Source of the DNA: Candidatus Venteria ishoeyi
GTDB taxonomy: Bacteria; Pseudomonadota; Gammaproteobacteria; Beggiatoales; Beggiatoaceae
Assembly: GCF_030378065.1 (NCBI RefSeq)
Contig: NZ_JAUCGJ010000004.1
Location: forward strand, 1 to 64,000
Reading direction: 5' to 3'
DNA: 64,000 nt
A model generated the notes under the pieces. That model was not told the origin of the DNA and ran no database searches. It worked only from the letters and a program-made list of their open reading frames with translations. Positions 57,901 to 64,000 of the stretch are shown one piece after another. The translations under genes and the position numbers were made by a program. Numbering within the stretch: the first letter of the stretch is position 1; each line of letters begins with the position of its first letter.

Positions 57901-58109
57901 TCCTGGTGCTGCTGGGTTTACTTGCCATGCTTGGCAAAGTACCTGATATTTCAGAAAAGATTGGGGTTATCTTATTGATTACAGGCTTGCTGTTACTGTT
58001 ATACGCTTTTGTCCAATTGTATGCACCCTGGCTTCCAGCATTGATATTTAGCACAATATGGCTCATGATTTGGGCTGCTTATGTTTGGAAAAGTAGCAGA
58101 AGTGGATAG
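54930..58109 (+). CDS. Large envelope protein of unknown function, divergent partner of the VWA-like gene
   Basis: The 1059-residue protein has a signal peptide (cut near HFVQA). It then has ~950 residues of beta-rich periplasmic sequence with recurring modules of the form (I/L)xFxQEIEGxFxLxLNYE, and three hydrophobic helices at the C-terminus (~975-1055). It is therefore tethered to the inner membrane with its bulk in the periplasm. An early segment VPLDVYRKLLKLAENP is notable. I do not recognise a named family. AGGAG precedes the ATG. It shares a 64-bp divergent control region with the VWA-like gene, the main hint to function. Confidence 0.75.
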   Translation: MPIRFWILFCIVSCFGHFVQAETEFEPQDWENASGEVRVPLDVYRKLLKLAENPPQAAPASYAIGKAQIDMRIRSENQRSHAHINIHFQVQSFVDEWTLIPFLPASTALAQASVNGQPVQLVRTSAGFSWAVQKADTYAVQLEYKLDALASKQGLVLAAPLPKAPASHLSMIFEETDVVASVIPAVNIHTENKARETHVSAEIPAANALQIAWKAPLQQDYVLSRAHYQGEQEGDALRWAARFNVEVFTDDPIHLPLFPREVTLTEVLVNDEKAMLLLKAAESKNPGKGQQVLAITRQAHFATLLQGAGSYEIKVYFEVPIQKNQGSPNATLLVPEVPVSFFELSLPGKKQVQVTPSATVTLEHSEAESASSEATEDEGETVASVYIPMRTQVTFSWTEAVPTEIKDELRANASLYHAVHAEEGVLHGQAFVLYQVTRGETNILELEVPANTQINQISTKIGKVTDWRMLEDAVDKTGSQSQQRQNVRIFLDRKVKGKFHFKVNYEYLLSGKPENFQVPLLRAVDVHRQRGMLALLSGPELALKPLQTERLSRVGENQLPTHVRKALKMAVAHTYKYSGNKPLLMAQAITPERKRGKFDVRTDTLISIGDVTLKGAATLELNIKSGSVMDLNLWLPQDVNVLALNSPALRTYQINNEADKQKLHVEFTQEIEGQFRLELNYEVILAEGSEENSVPLVSVTDAEVEYGRIAVEALAAVEVQASSLVQLSSLDLNELPQQLVLKTTNPILLAYRYVRADTPYRLGLKITRHKELDVQVAAIEKAAYHTLLTRDGLSVTTARYTIRNSRKQFLRLQLPPDAEVWSVFVGGKSEKPAEAEEPAVSNANRRSVLIKMINSTAGFPLEVIYASKLEALGQSGAIYSVLPRPDMIVTHSRWDLYLPDKLDYQEPDSNMDRLAVGRLVAAKSIQTAMQLRKQNSNQQQGLHLQVPKRGIHFAFEKLYANQAKEDTWIEIPYVAAEAQDRGLWISLLGSFLVLLGLLAMLGKVPDISEKIGVILLITGLLLLLYAFVQLYAPWLPALIFSTIWLMIWAAYVWKSSRSG

Positions 58110-58178
58110 ACTGTAGGCTTAGAGTGTATATAATAGGCATAAATGATTTTTTGAACGAATCCTGAATGAGGAAGCAAG

Positions 58179-58370
58179 ATGCAAACACTGGAAATACAAG
58201 TTCCTGATGAATTAGCGCAACGTCTGGAAACGCTGGTTGCAGAGCAAGGGACAGATTATGAGAGCCTGAATTCAGACTTGAAAGGTCGTGATGCCTTATT
58301 AGGTGACTTATTGTTACTGGGCCTGGATGAATTAATTGCCGGGGAAGACGAATTCCCGGATGATGAGTAA
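58179..58370 (+). CDS. Small acidic protein, possibly of ribbon-helix-helix type
   Basis: The 63-residue product starts MQTLEIQVPDELAQRLETLV, the strand-then-helix pattern of small RHH or CopG-like proteins. It continues acidic (GLDELIAGEDEFPDDE). AATGAGGAAG lies upstream at a good distance. No toxin-like partner follows. It is 69 bp after the 1059-residue envelope protein and may be the last gene of that transcript. Confidence 0.55.
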   Translation: MQTLEIQVPDELAQRLETLVAEQGTDYESLNSDLKGRDALLGDLLLLGLDELIAGEDEFPDDE

Positions 58371-58490
58371 ACTCAAGTTCGGTAGGTATTGCCTATTTAG
58401 TATTTTTTTGCATTTTCAGCGGCTTTATTAAAAGGAAATTTTTTAGCCGCAGAAAGTGCAGAAGTTCGTGGGAATAACAAGGCGTGTTAT

Positions 58491-58510
58491 GTTCTCGGAC
58501 AGCCTCCTAA
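58491..58510. repeat. Short element-end motif (GTTCTCGGACAGCCTCCTAA)
   Basis: The motif recurs as GGCTGTCCGAGAACA at 8882-8896, and in variant form at the hsdM breakpoint (1836-1864) and at 24992-25010. Each copy borders decayed sequence. It probably is the terminus of a transposable element whose body is not in this window. Confidence 0.5.
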
Positions 58511-58608
58511 GCCAGGTGACTCGGAAAATCTGCCAAGCTTCATTTTTGAAGCAAAAGCAAAATCTTTGGTGTCTCATCCTCTTTGCAGGAAATCTATTTC
58601 AATTTAAC

Positions 58609-58641
58609 CCGCTTTAAAAACCTGAAAGGTTTTTAAAGCGG
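58609..58641 (-). terminator. Hairpin at the 3' end of lexA
   Basis: CGCTTTAAAAACCT and AGGTTTTTAAAGCG pair perfectly over 14 bp (15 with the flanking C/G) around GAA. The lexA stop lies inside the right arm. The run after the stem on the minus strand is only moderately T-rich. The arm's own A/T tracts probably help termination. Confidence 0.65.
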
Positions 58642-59325
58642 TTTGTTGCGACCACTGCGAATAATACCCACGCCCAAGCCTTCGATATTCAGTTGCTGGT
58701 AACGCAGATCCACAGTAATTGGTTGATAACATGGGTCACTATTTTCAGGTAATAATTGTACAATAGGCACATTTTCACTTTCACGGAAAAAACGCTTAAC
58801 CGTGACCTCATCCTCGATTCTGGCAACCACAAGCTGACCTTTACGCGGTACGCCGTCATAAGCTTTTACGGCAAGTAAATCACCGTCATAAATACCACAA
58901 TCATGCATACTGTCGCCCTGAACCCGCAGTAAATAATCTGCTGGCGGGGTAAACATTTCTGCGGGAATACGATAATGATCTTCAATATGTGCTTGCGCGA
59001 GAATGGGTTTACCGGCTGCAACCCGCCCCACAACGGGCAAGCCTTCATCCATTATCACGGGTTGATTTTCAAACTCTTCAGCAGGCGGCAGGTATTTTTT
59101 GATTTCATTCCAGCCTTCCTGGGTAATACTGATACCGCGTGACTTGCCACTGCGCAATTTCAGCATGGCTTTGCGCTCTAATGCACGTAAATGTTGTTGT
59201 GCGGCATTAGCGGAACTGAATCCCAGTTGCTGAGCAATTTCTTTGCGCGTTGGCGGCCCACCTTGCCGAATTGCGCTGGCAATGCAAACCAAAACCTGTA
59301 TTTGTTTTTCTGTGAGAGAAGTCAT
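58633..59325 (-). CDS. lexA: SOS repressor LexA
   Basis: The self-cleaving repressor of the DNA damage response has 230 residues from the ATG at 59325 (MTSLTEKQIQVL); the longer frame to 59367 lacks support. The winged helix (PTRKEIAQQLGFSSANAAQQHL) is followed by the cleavage site Ala104-Gly105 (VGRVAAGKP). The catalytic Ser139 (VQGDSMHDCGI) and probable Lys154 are present. The DNA-recognition helix is not identical to E. coli, which fits the non-canonical operator-like palindromes upstream. coaBC is divergent, 69 bp away. Confidence 0.93.
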   Translation of the reverse strand: MTSLTEKQIQVLVCIASAIRQGGPPTRKEIAQQLGFSSANAAQQHLRALERKAMLKLRSGKSRGISITQEGWNEIKKYLPPAEEFENQPVIMDEGLPVVGRVAAGKPILAQAHIEDHYRIPAEMFTPPADYLLRVQGDSMHDCGIYDGDLLAVKAYDGVPRKGQLVVARIEDEVTVKRFFRESENVPIVQLLPENSDPCYQPITVDLRYQQLNIEGLGVGIIRSGRNKPL

Positions 59326-59351
59326 TTTGGATTCCAATATTTCCTTACATA

Positions 59352-59384
59352 TTGTTATTATATACACAATGTTGTTTCATACAA
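59352..59384. promoter_or_regulatory. Palindromes in the lexA-coaBC intergenic region, possible LexA operators
   Basis: Two TTGT...ACAA palindromes lie side by side: 59352-59369 (spacer 10) and 59372-59384 (spacer 5). The first overlaps a TATAAT on the minus strand that would serve as the lexA -10. Neither fits the gammaproteobacterial CTGT-N8-ACAG box, so LexA binding is a guess from position. Confidence 0.35.
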
Positions 59385-59394
59385 GTTTATAGCG

Positions 59395-60606
59395 ATGATT
59401 TTAAAAAATAAACGTATTTTATTGGGTGTTTCGGGTAGTATCGCAGCGTATAAGGTACCGGAACTGGTACGCAGGCTGCGCGAGCAAGGCGCAGAAATCC
59501 GCATTGTGCTGACCTCAGGCGGGGCGCAATTTATCACGCCCCTGACCTTACAAGCTGTATCCGGTTCCCAGGTTGAGCAGCAGTGGATTACTGATACGGT
59601 GCAGCCCGTAAGTCAGGAATCCAGCTTTGGACATATTGAACTGGCACGTTGGGCAGACTTAATTGTGATTGTACCCGCCAGCGCAAATTGCATGGCAAGG
59701 CTGGCTCATGGCTTTGCCAGCGATTTATTATCCACCCTGTGTCTTGCCAGTGATGCGCCTTTGGCTGTAGTACCAGCAATGAATCAACAAATGTGGAAAG
59801 CCCCTGCAACGCAGGACAATATCCAATGCCTGGACAAACGCGGCACATTGATTTGGGGGCCGGACTCCGGTGTTCAGGCTTGTGGCGAAACAGGTGCGGG
59901 GCGTATGTTGGAAGTCAGTGAAATCATTGAGAAAATCAACGCATTCTGGCAAGAGAAAATCTTCAGCAAGATGTGTCTTGTGATTACAGCGGGGACAACG
60001 CATGAAGCTATTGATCCGGTACGTTTTCTCAGCAACCGCAGTTCCGGGAAAATGGGGTACGCCATTGCCCGCAGCGCGCAAATGATGGGAGCAAAAGTTA
60101 TTCTGATCAGTGGCCCCAGCGCTTTAAGCTGCCCCACTGGCATTGATTATTATCCGGTAGAAAGTGCTGCGCAAATGTATCAAACCGTGATAGAACAAAT
60201 CACTCAGGCTGACATTTTTATCGCTGCCGCCGCCGTTGCTGATTATCGCCCTGTACAGGCACAAGTGCATAAAATTAAAAAACATAACGATACAATGCAT
60301 CTGGAACTGGAACGTACCCAGGATATTTTAGCCGCAGTGGCTGCTTTGCCAGAAGCACCGTTTACGGTAGGTTTTGCTGCGGAAACCCAGGATCTGGAAC
60401 ATTATGCCCTGGATAAATTGCAACGTAAAAAACTCAATATGATCGCTGCCAACCCCGTGGGTAAAAATCTGGGGTTTGATCAGGAAGATAATTGTTTAAG
60501 CGTCTATTGGAAAGCAGGCAAAAAACAACTGCCACGTATGCATAAAACCCAGTTGGCGCAACAGTTATTACAGCTTATTTATACAGAATATCAAAAACAT
60601 TCTTGA
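59395..60606 (+). CDS. coaBC: Bifunctional phosphopantothenoylcysteine decarboxylase/phosphopantothenate-cysteine ligase
   Basis: This enzyme carries out two steps of coenzyme A synthesis. The start is ATG 59395 (MILKNKRILLGVSGSIAAYK); a frame open from 59191 crosses lexA and is rejected. It has 403 residues. The CoaC half has FMN-binding SGSIAAYK, His80 (FGHIELARWAD), PASANCMARL, the PAMN motif (127-130) and the cysteine flap QACGETGAGRM with Cys163. The CoaB half has ITAGTTHEAIDPVRFLSNRS and SSGKMGYAIA, AAAVADYRP and KIKK. Both halves look intact. Confidence 0.96.
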   Translation: MILKNKRILLGVSGSIAAYKVPELVRRLREQGAEIRIVLTSGGAQFITPLTLQAVSGSQVEQQWITDTVQPVSQESSFGHIELARWADLIVIVPASANCMARLAHGFASDLLSTLCLASDAPLAVVPAMNQQMWKAPATQDNIQCLDKRGTLIWGPDSGVQACGETGAGRMLEVSEIIEKINAFWQEKIFSKMCLVITAGTTHEAIDPVRFLSNRSSGKMGYAIARSAQMMGAKVILISGPSALSCPTGIDYYPVESAAQMYQTVIEQITQADIFIAAAAVADYRPVQAQVHKIKKHNDTMHLELERTQDILAAVAALPEAPFTVGFAAETQDLEHYALDKLQRKKLNMIAANPVGKNLGFDQEDNCLSVYWKAGKKQLPRMHKTQLAQQLLQLIYTEYQKHS

Positions 60607-60671
60607 CAAGTATGGCGGGGTTTTATATTATGCGCAGCCTGATTTCTGCTTGCAATGAGCAGTTTTTATAT

Positions 60672-60747
60672 TCCCCGGTAGCTCAGCAGGTAGAGCAAGT
60701 GGCTGTTAACCACTGGGTCGGCGGTTCGAATCCGTCCCGGGGAGCCA
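60672..60747 (+). tRNA. tRNA-Asn (GTT)
   Basis: This 76-base cloverleaf with encoded CCA has acceptor TCCCCGG with CCGGGGA, D arm GCTC/GAGC, and anticodon stem AGTGG with CCACT. The loop CTGTTAA gives anticodon GTT (60705-60707). The T arm is GGCGG TTCGAAT CCGTC with one non-canonical pair. An integrase remnant lies 50 bp downstream, so this gene probably was an attachment site. Confidence 0.95.
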
Positions 60748-60796
60748 ATTAAACAATGGCTTACAAGTTCCCCCCCCCTTCATTTGCAAAAATCTT

Positions 60797-61064
60797 CTAA
60801 AGCTCTAACTCAACCCGGTTTATTTTATGCCCCTGCAAATAATGCCCTGTCATTTTCTCACGGGTATGCCCAAGTAAAGCTTGAACAATCGCTTTGGATT
60901 TTGATTCTTCATAAATTGAAACCCCCAAGCTGCGAACTTCATGAAACCCCGGCTGGGATAATATTTACTTTTTTTGTGTGCTTTTACCCATTCCTTGGTA
61001 ACATATCTGGCAATATCGCAGTAAAGTCATCACGGTCTTAAGCTTGGCGGCATTTCTGCGGCTG
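60797..61064 (-). pseudogene. Tyrosine recombinase (phage-type integrase) C-terminal fragment, frameshifted
   Basis: On the minus strand, reading toward the tRNA, the last ~50 codons give FHEVRSLGVSIYEES, then QALLGHTREKMTGHYLQGH and a stop at 60797. The HxxR box, the LLGH box and the nucleophile Tyr are thus visible. Upstream the frame breaks: a one-base loss at the HEVRS box shifts it from DIARYVTKEWVKAHKKSKYY, and a further shift lies near 61035. Nothing earlier of the integrase remains. It is the scar of an integrated element at tRNA-Asn. A plus-strand frame here is a shadow. Confidence 0.8.
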
Positions 61065-61241
61065 GCGATGTAAAACATAAACGCTTGCAATATCAAAATG
61101 CTATTCAGAACCAGAAAGAGTAATTAGATACCTGACTTTACCTGGTTAGGTAATAATTTCAATTGGTTACAATGAATAAGACGCCGTAAGATGAAATACC
61201 TCAACTCACCATTAGCATAAAATATTAATTAATTTATTCGA

Positions 61242-61880
61242 ATGAACTATCTTAGAAATATATTTTACCGCACAATTCTAGTAGTAATTATTATCACATT
61301 GCCTCCATTTGCTTTGGCAACTGATAGCATTCAAATTGAGTCAGTGATTATTTTCAATACTTCATGTGCACAATGCCATGAAGGTGAGTGTAGTGGAAGG
61401 ATGGCTTTCCACTTGCCAAAGAGTGCCACTGATCAGCATATTCGCCGTCATGGTAGCGAGCTATCAAAGAAAATGATTCAGGAATTGTTTGAACTTTTGC
61501 GCTATATGAAGGAAGAGTGTAGTTTCTATCCATTATCGGTTGCTCTTTCACAAGATCAAATATGGGGCAGTGACAAGCTGAGTAAATTGCGGTCTCCTTC
61601 AAATAATGCCTATTTCGTGCCTCTTGGTTACCTTGAACTTGGTTTGTACCAGTTACTGCTTGAAGGGCTTGGTGATAATGCCAATTATTGCATTGAAATT
61701 ATCAATGGTGAGTTTGAATATTTTGTTGAGAAGACAGTGAATAGAGAGAGTGAAAAACTGAGTCTGCAATTTCAGGCAGACGAGCGCTCAAATTATTATC
61801 TGCGGATAAAATCCAAGAAGCCAATAAGTCTTAAGAGAATAGAGATGTTAACCAGCAAGAAAAATGGTGCTAACAATTAG
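61242..61880 (+). CDS. Exported protein with single CXXCH heme-binding motif
   Basis: The 212-residue protein has a signal peptide (TILVVIIITLPPFALA). The heme site is Cys42-Ala-Gln-Cys45-His46, followed by a third cysteine and RMAFHLPK. The rest has helical then strand-rich character and fits no family I can name. It may be a monoheme c-type cytochrome with a C-terminal binding domain (FEYFVEKTVNRES ... YYLRIKSKKPISLK). It lies between the integrase scar and an intact IS, and may be cargo of the lost element. Base composition is more AT-rich than the surroundings. Confidence 0.7.
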   Translation: MNYLRNIFYRTILVVIIITLPPFALATDSIQIESVIIFNTSCAQCHEGECSGRMAFHLPKSATDQHIRRHGSELSKKMIQELFELLRYMKEECSFYPLSVALSQDQIWGSDKLSKLRSPSNNAYFVPLGYLELGLYQLLLEGLGDNANYCIEIINGEFEYFVEKTVNRESEKLSLQFQADERSNYYLRIKSKKPISLKRIEMLTSKKNGANN

Positions 61881-61923
61881 CTCCAGCGGACATCAAAAGG
61901 GAAAAGGGGACGCTACTACTACA

Positions 61924-63373
61924 GCAATTCTCAATTTAGACTTACGTTCATCAATTTATTAGATATCGGTATAGGTATTTTTAATCCATCTAGCATAAAT
62001 TCCATCAAACATTGCCAATCATCAAAGAGCATATAACGTGTCAAAGCCCTGAGATCATCAAAGAAAATTTTTCGACTGGGTAGATACTCTCTGAGTAATT
62101 GATAGCAGACATCAAACCACTCCAATACAGTATGAAACAAATAGGCAAGGATAATGAGACTGGCAAGTATCGATGCCAGATATTGACTGCCATGTCCAAA
62201 GTTGTGCTTAAAATTATATCCTTTTGTTTTTAATGTATTATTATTCTCATTTTCAATCTTCCAGCGAGTGCGTCCGGCTTTGACAATCTTCGCTACATTA
62301 TTTTTATCTAAAGTATAATTTGTAGCAAAAGCATTATGATAAAGTACCTTGCCTGATTCATCTGTGGTTTCTAACTCACACCAGTTCACTAATAATGCAT
62401 CATTACTGTTACGTAAGGGCATTTTATTCATAAATCTATATCGATCTACAACATATTGTTTACCTGTCCAACGGCGTTTCTCCATAACTTCAATTTTTTC
62501 TTCACGTTCAAAATCGGCTACCCATTCATACAGGGTTTTATGTGAGTCAGGTTTACATACCAGTATAAAATTCCATCCCTTATCACGGATGTGTTCACAA
62601 AATGGCTGATGGCAATACAAATCATCTCCAAGAATAGTAGTATTAACCGGCTGGTAGCTGCTTTCTCGTTCTATCCAACGTTTCGATGCAGCAAGTTCAT
62701 AATCCTGCTTCTCACTACCATCTTGAGGAGTAACAAATTCGGGAGATAATGGAATAACACTTGATTGATTTGGTGAAACAATGACAGGAGTAACCGCCGT
62801 ATGAAAATACTGTGCTTTACCATTTTTCAAAGTTTTTGTTGAGCAGCAGTTGCAATAAATTTTCTGAGAGCTAAAATATTCCACACCATCCATTGCAATC
62901 AATGTGCTACCATTAAGTACATGAAATTCTTTTAGTTTACCGCTTTGCTCCAGTCCCTTAAAAATATCTCTATACAAGGGATGTAGTGCATTTGGTGTAG
63001 CGCCATCAAGTAAATTACGAATTTGATTATCACTCGGTATTTGGTGTACTCCGAATAAACTTTCCGCATTATTACCACCTTGCTGTTTTTTCATGGTTTT
63101 TTGATGCGCCAAAAATGAAGATGATTGCATAAAAAAAACTGAAAATGCACTCATTGCTGCATCTAACACACTATATTTCTTATAAGTACCTGTACCACTT
63201 CGATAATCTGGTAAGCTTTCAAAACTTTGTCTCAGATGCTTTATCATTGTTGTGTGGGTAAATTTATAGGTAGTTTTATCTGTTGACTCAAAGGGGTATG
63301 ACATCGTTTAACTCATTTAATATTGATAATATTTAGTAGAGTTTAACCTATAAAATCCTAAATTGAGAATTGC
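61924..63373 (-). mobile_element. Intact ISNCY-type insertion sequence
   Basis: GCAATTCTCAATTTAG (61924-61939) and its exact reverse complement CTAAATTGAGAATTGC (63358-63373) flank the transposase gene, giving a ~1.45-kb unit. The repeats may extend by a few imperfect bases. No clear target duplication is visible. The left repeat contains the transposase stop codon. The element is inserted just upstream of prfB. Confidence 0.85.
61931..63304 (-). CDS. ISNCY-family transposase
   Basis: This 457-residue DDE-type transposase matches the ISNCY group seen in gammaproteobacteria and cyanobacteria. It has IKHLRQSFESLPDYRSGTG and the DAAMSAFSVFFMQSSSFLAHQ segment near the N-terminus. FGVHQIPSDNQIRNLLDG, then LIAMDGVEYFSS (first Asp), TILGDDLYCHQPFC (second Asp) and RWKIENENNNTLK (Glu) follow. 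All three catalytic positions and both ends appear whole, so the element may still be active. Confidence 0.92.
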   Translation of the reverse strand: MSYPFESTDKTTYKFTHTTMIKHLRQSFESLPDYRSGTGTYKKYSVLDAAMSAFSVFFMQSSSFLAHQKTMKKQQGGNNAESLFGVHQIPSDNQIRNLLDGATPNALHPLYRDIFKGLEQSGKLKEFHVLNGSTLIAMDGVEYFSSQKIYCNCCSTKTLKNGKAQYFHTAVTPVIVSPNQSSVIPLSPEFVTPQDGSEKQDYELAASKRWIERESSYQPVNTTILGDDLYCHQPFCEHIRDKGWNFILVCKPDSHKTLYEWVADFEREEKIEVMEKRRWTGKQYVVDRYRFMNKMPLRNSNDALLVNWCELETTDESGKVLYHNAFATNYTLDKNNVAKIVKAGRTRWKIENENNNTLKTKGYNFKHNFGHGSQYLASILASLIILAYLFHTVLEWFDVCYQLLREYLPSRKIFFDDLRALTRYMLFDDWQCLMEFMLDGLKIPIPISNKLMNVSLN

Positions 63374-63409
63374 GGATTTTTTTGCTTTTATCCGCCATCA
63401 GATTGGTTA

Positions 63410-63418
63410 TGGTAGAAT
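63410..63418 (+). promoter_or_regulatory. Probable prfB promoter (extended -10)
   Basis: TGGTAGAAT fits the extended -10 pattern TGnTAnnnT, 40 bp before the prfB start. The IS ends 36 bp upstream, so the insertion sits at or just behind the -35 position. Confidence 0.4.
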
Positions 63419-63457
63419 ATCGGGTTTTCCCAAGTATTCTGTGATAAGGACAGCGCA

Positions 63458-64000
63458 ATGGAATTAAATCCATTATTTGAAAAAATCAAAGATATGCAGG
63501 CACGTAGCGATGTGCTGAGGGGGTATCTTTGACTATGAAAGCAAACGCGAGCGTTTAGATGAGGTTTCCCGCGAGCTGGAAGAGCCGGAAGTGTGGAGTG
63601 AACCGGAGCGAGCGCAGTCTTTAGGGCAGGAGCGTTCTAACCTGGAAAAAGTCATCAGCTTGTTTGACAAGCTGGGCAATACGCTGACTGACAGCCAGGA
63701 TTTGCTGGAAATGGCGGCAGAAGAAGACGATGCCGACACCGTGGAAGCGGTGACGCTGGATCTGGATGAACTGGAAAGCCAATTGGCGGAACTGGAATTC
63801 AATCGTATGTTTTCCGGGGAAATGGACGCTGAAAATGCGTTTCTGGATATACAATCCGGTTCTGGCGGCACGGAGGCGCAGGATTGGTCGGAAATGCTGC
63901 TGCGCATGTATTTACGCTGGGCGGAGCGGCGCGGCTTTAAGGCCGAACTGATTGAGGTTTCCGCAGGCGATGTCGCGGGTATTAAAAGTGCGACCATCAA
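63458..64000 (+). CDS. prfB: Peptide chain release factor 2, with programmed +1 frameshift (partial)
   Basis: RF2 ends translation at UGA and UAA. The ATG at 63458 follows AAGGA and encodes 24 residues ([20 protein letters not shown], then RGYL) up to an in-frame TGA at 63530-63532. The site AGG GGG TAT CTT TGA C is the classic autoregulatory frameshift: an internal Shine-Dalgarno, slippery CTT and weak TGA-C. After shifting by one base the frame continues [12 protein letters not shown] and remains open to the window edge (ending ...[10 protein letters not shown]). The GGQ domain lies outside. Low RF2 promotes shifting and so restores RF2. Confidence 0.97.

Noticed and set aside
59191-59394. 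Upstream extension of CoaBC
   Set aside because: It lies antisense to lexA and crosses its promoter. The ATG at 59395 gives the family N-terminus.
60784-61041. Plus-strand open frame of 85 codons after tRNA-Asn
   Set aside because: The minus strand here clearly encodes the integrase tail. The plus frame is its shadow.
63533-64000. Minus-strand open frame of 155 codons at the right edge
   Set aside because: Serine-rich antisense shadow of prfB. The plus strand after the frameshift is clearly RF2.

Overview
The window reads as chromosome from a gammaproteobacterium of moderate GC. Rep, GlnD, MurU, LexA, ClpB, CyaY, TolQ/TolR and a frameshifted prfB all look gammaproteobacterial. The mixture of many sensory proteins, menaquinone genes, a proton-pumping pyrophosphatase, a CHAT protease-like protein and a very high density of small dispersed repeats reminds me of filamentous sulfur bacteria (Thiotrichales/Beggiatoaceae). 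That last placement is an impression, not something the sequence proves.

Layout. 1-2 kb is a scrap yard: a truncated IS1634-type transposase and the first ~33 codons of hsdM. 2-9 kb: a DUF1302 outer-membrane-type protein, the K+-independent H+-pyrophosphatase hppA with a strong terminator, and gpmI. At 9 kb is a tRNA-like gene carrying about 39 extra bases, followed by an unrecognised 622-residue protein. 11-15.4 kb: menD-menC-menE-menI, tightly overlapped. 15.4-18.5 kb: a secreted TPR/jellyroll/CHAT protein. 19-24.6 kb: a Fur-family regulator, a Uma2 nuclease-like protein, pcm, a YejB-like permease, a MidA-type methyltransferase and ispH. 25-32.8 kb: cyaY, a hybrid histidine kinase, rep and glnD. 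33-38 kb: a probable minus-strand unit with a cytochrome c'-like protein, a PD-(D/E)XK protein, a glutaredoxin, gspF, murU and a hypothetical gene. 38.5-46.8 kb: a CHASE histidine kinase, clpB, a receiver-cyclase and a chemotaxis receptor. 47-50.6 kb: a methyltransferase, tolQ-tolR without tolA, and an LprI-like protein. 50.8-58.4 kb: a two-domain kinase and a divergent pair encoding a membrane-anchored VWA-like protein and a 1059-residue envelope protein. 58.6-64 kb: lexA, coaBC, tRNA-Asn with an integrase scar, a c-type cytochrome-like protein, an intact ISNCY-type element and the 5' part of prfB.

The most striking non-coding signal is a family of ~164-bp palindromic elements with termini close to TTAGGAGTGAG/CTCACTCCTTA. 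I count about ten full or near-full copies plus several fragments in 64 kb, in both orientations, twice directly abutting. At least two copies supply the stop codon of a neighbouring gene, and a third probably does. They look like non-autonomous mobile elements (MITE/ERIC-like).

No CRISPR array, rRNA operon or intact prophage is visible. The best candidates for something undescribed are the interrupted tRNA-like gene with its unknown downstream partner, the repeat family, and the divergent VWA-like/1059-residue envelope locus.
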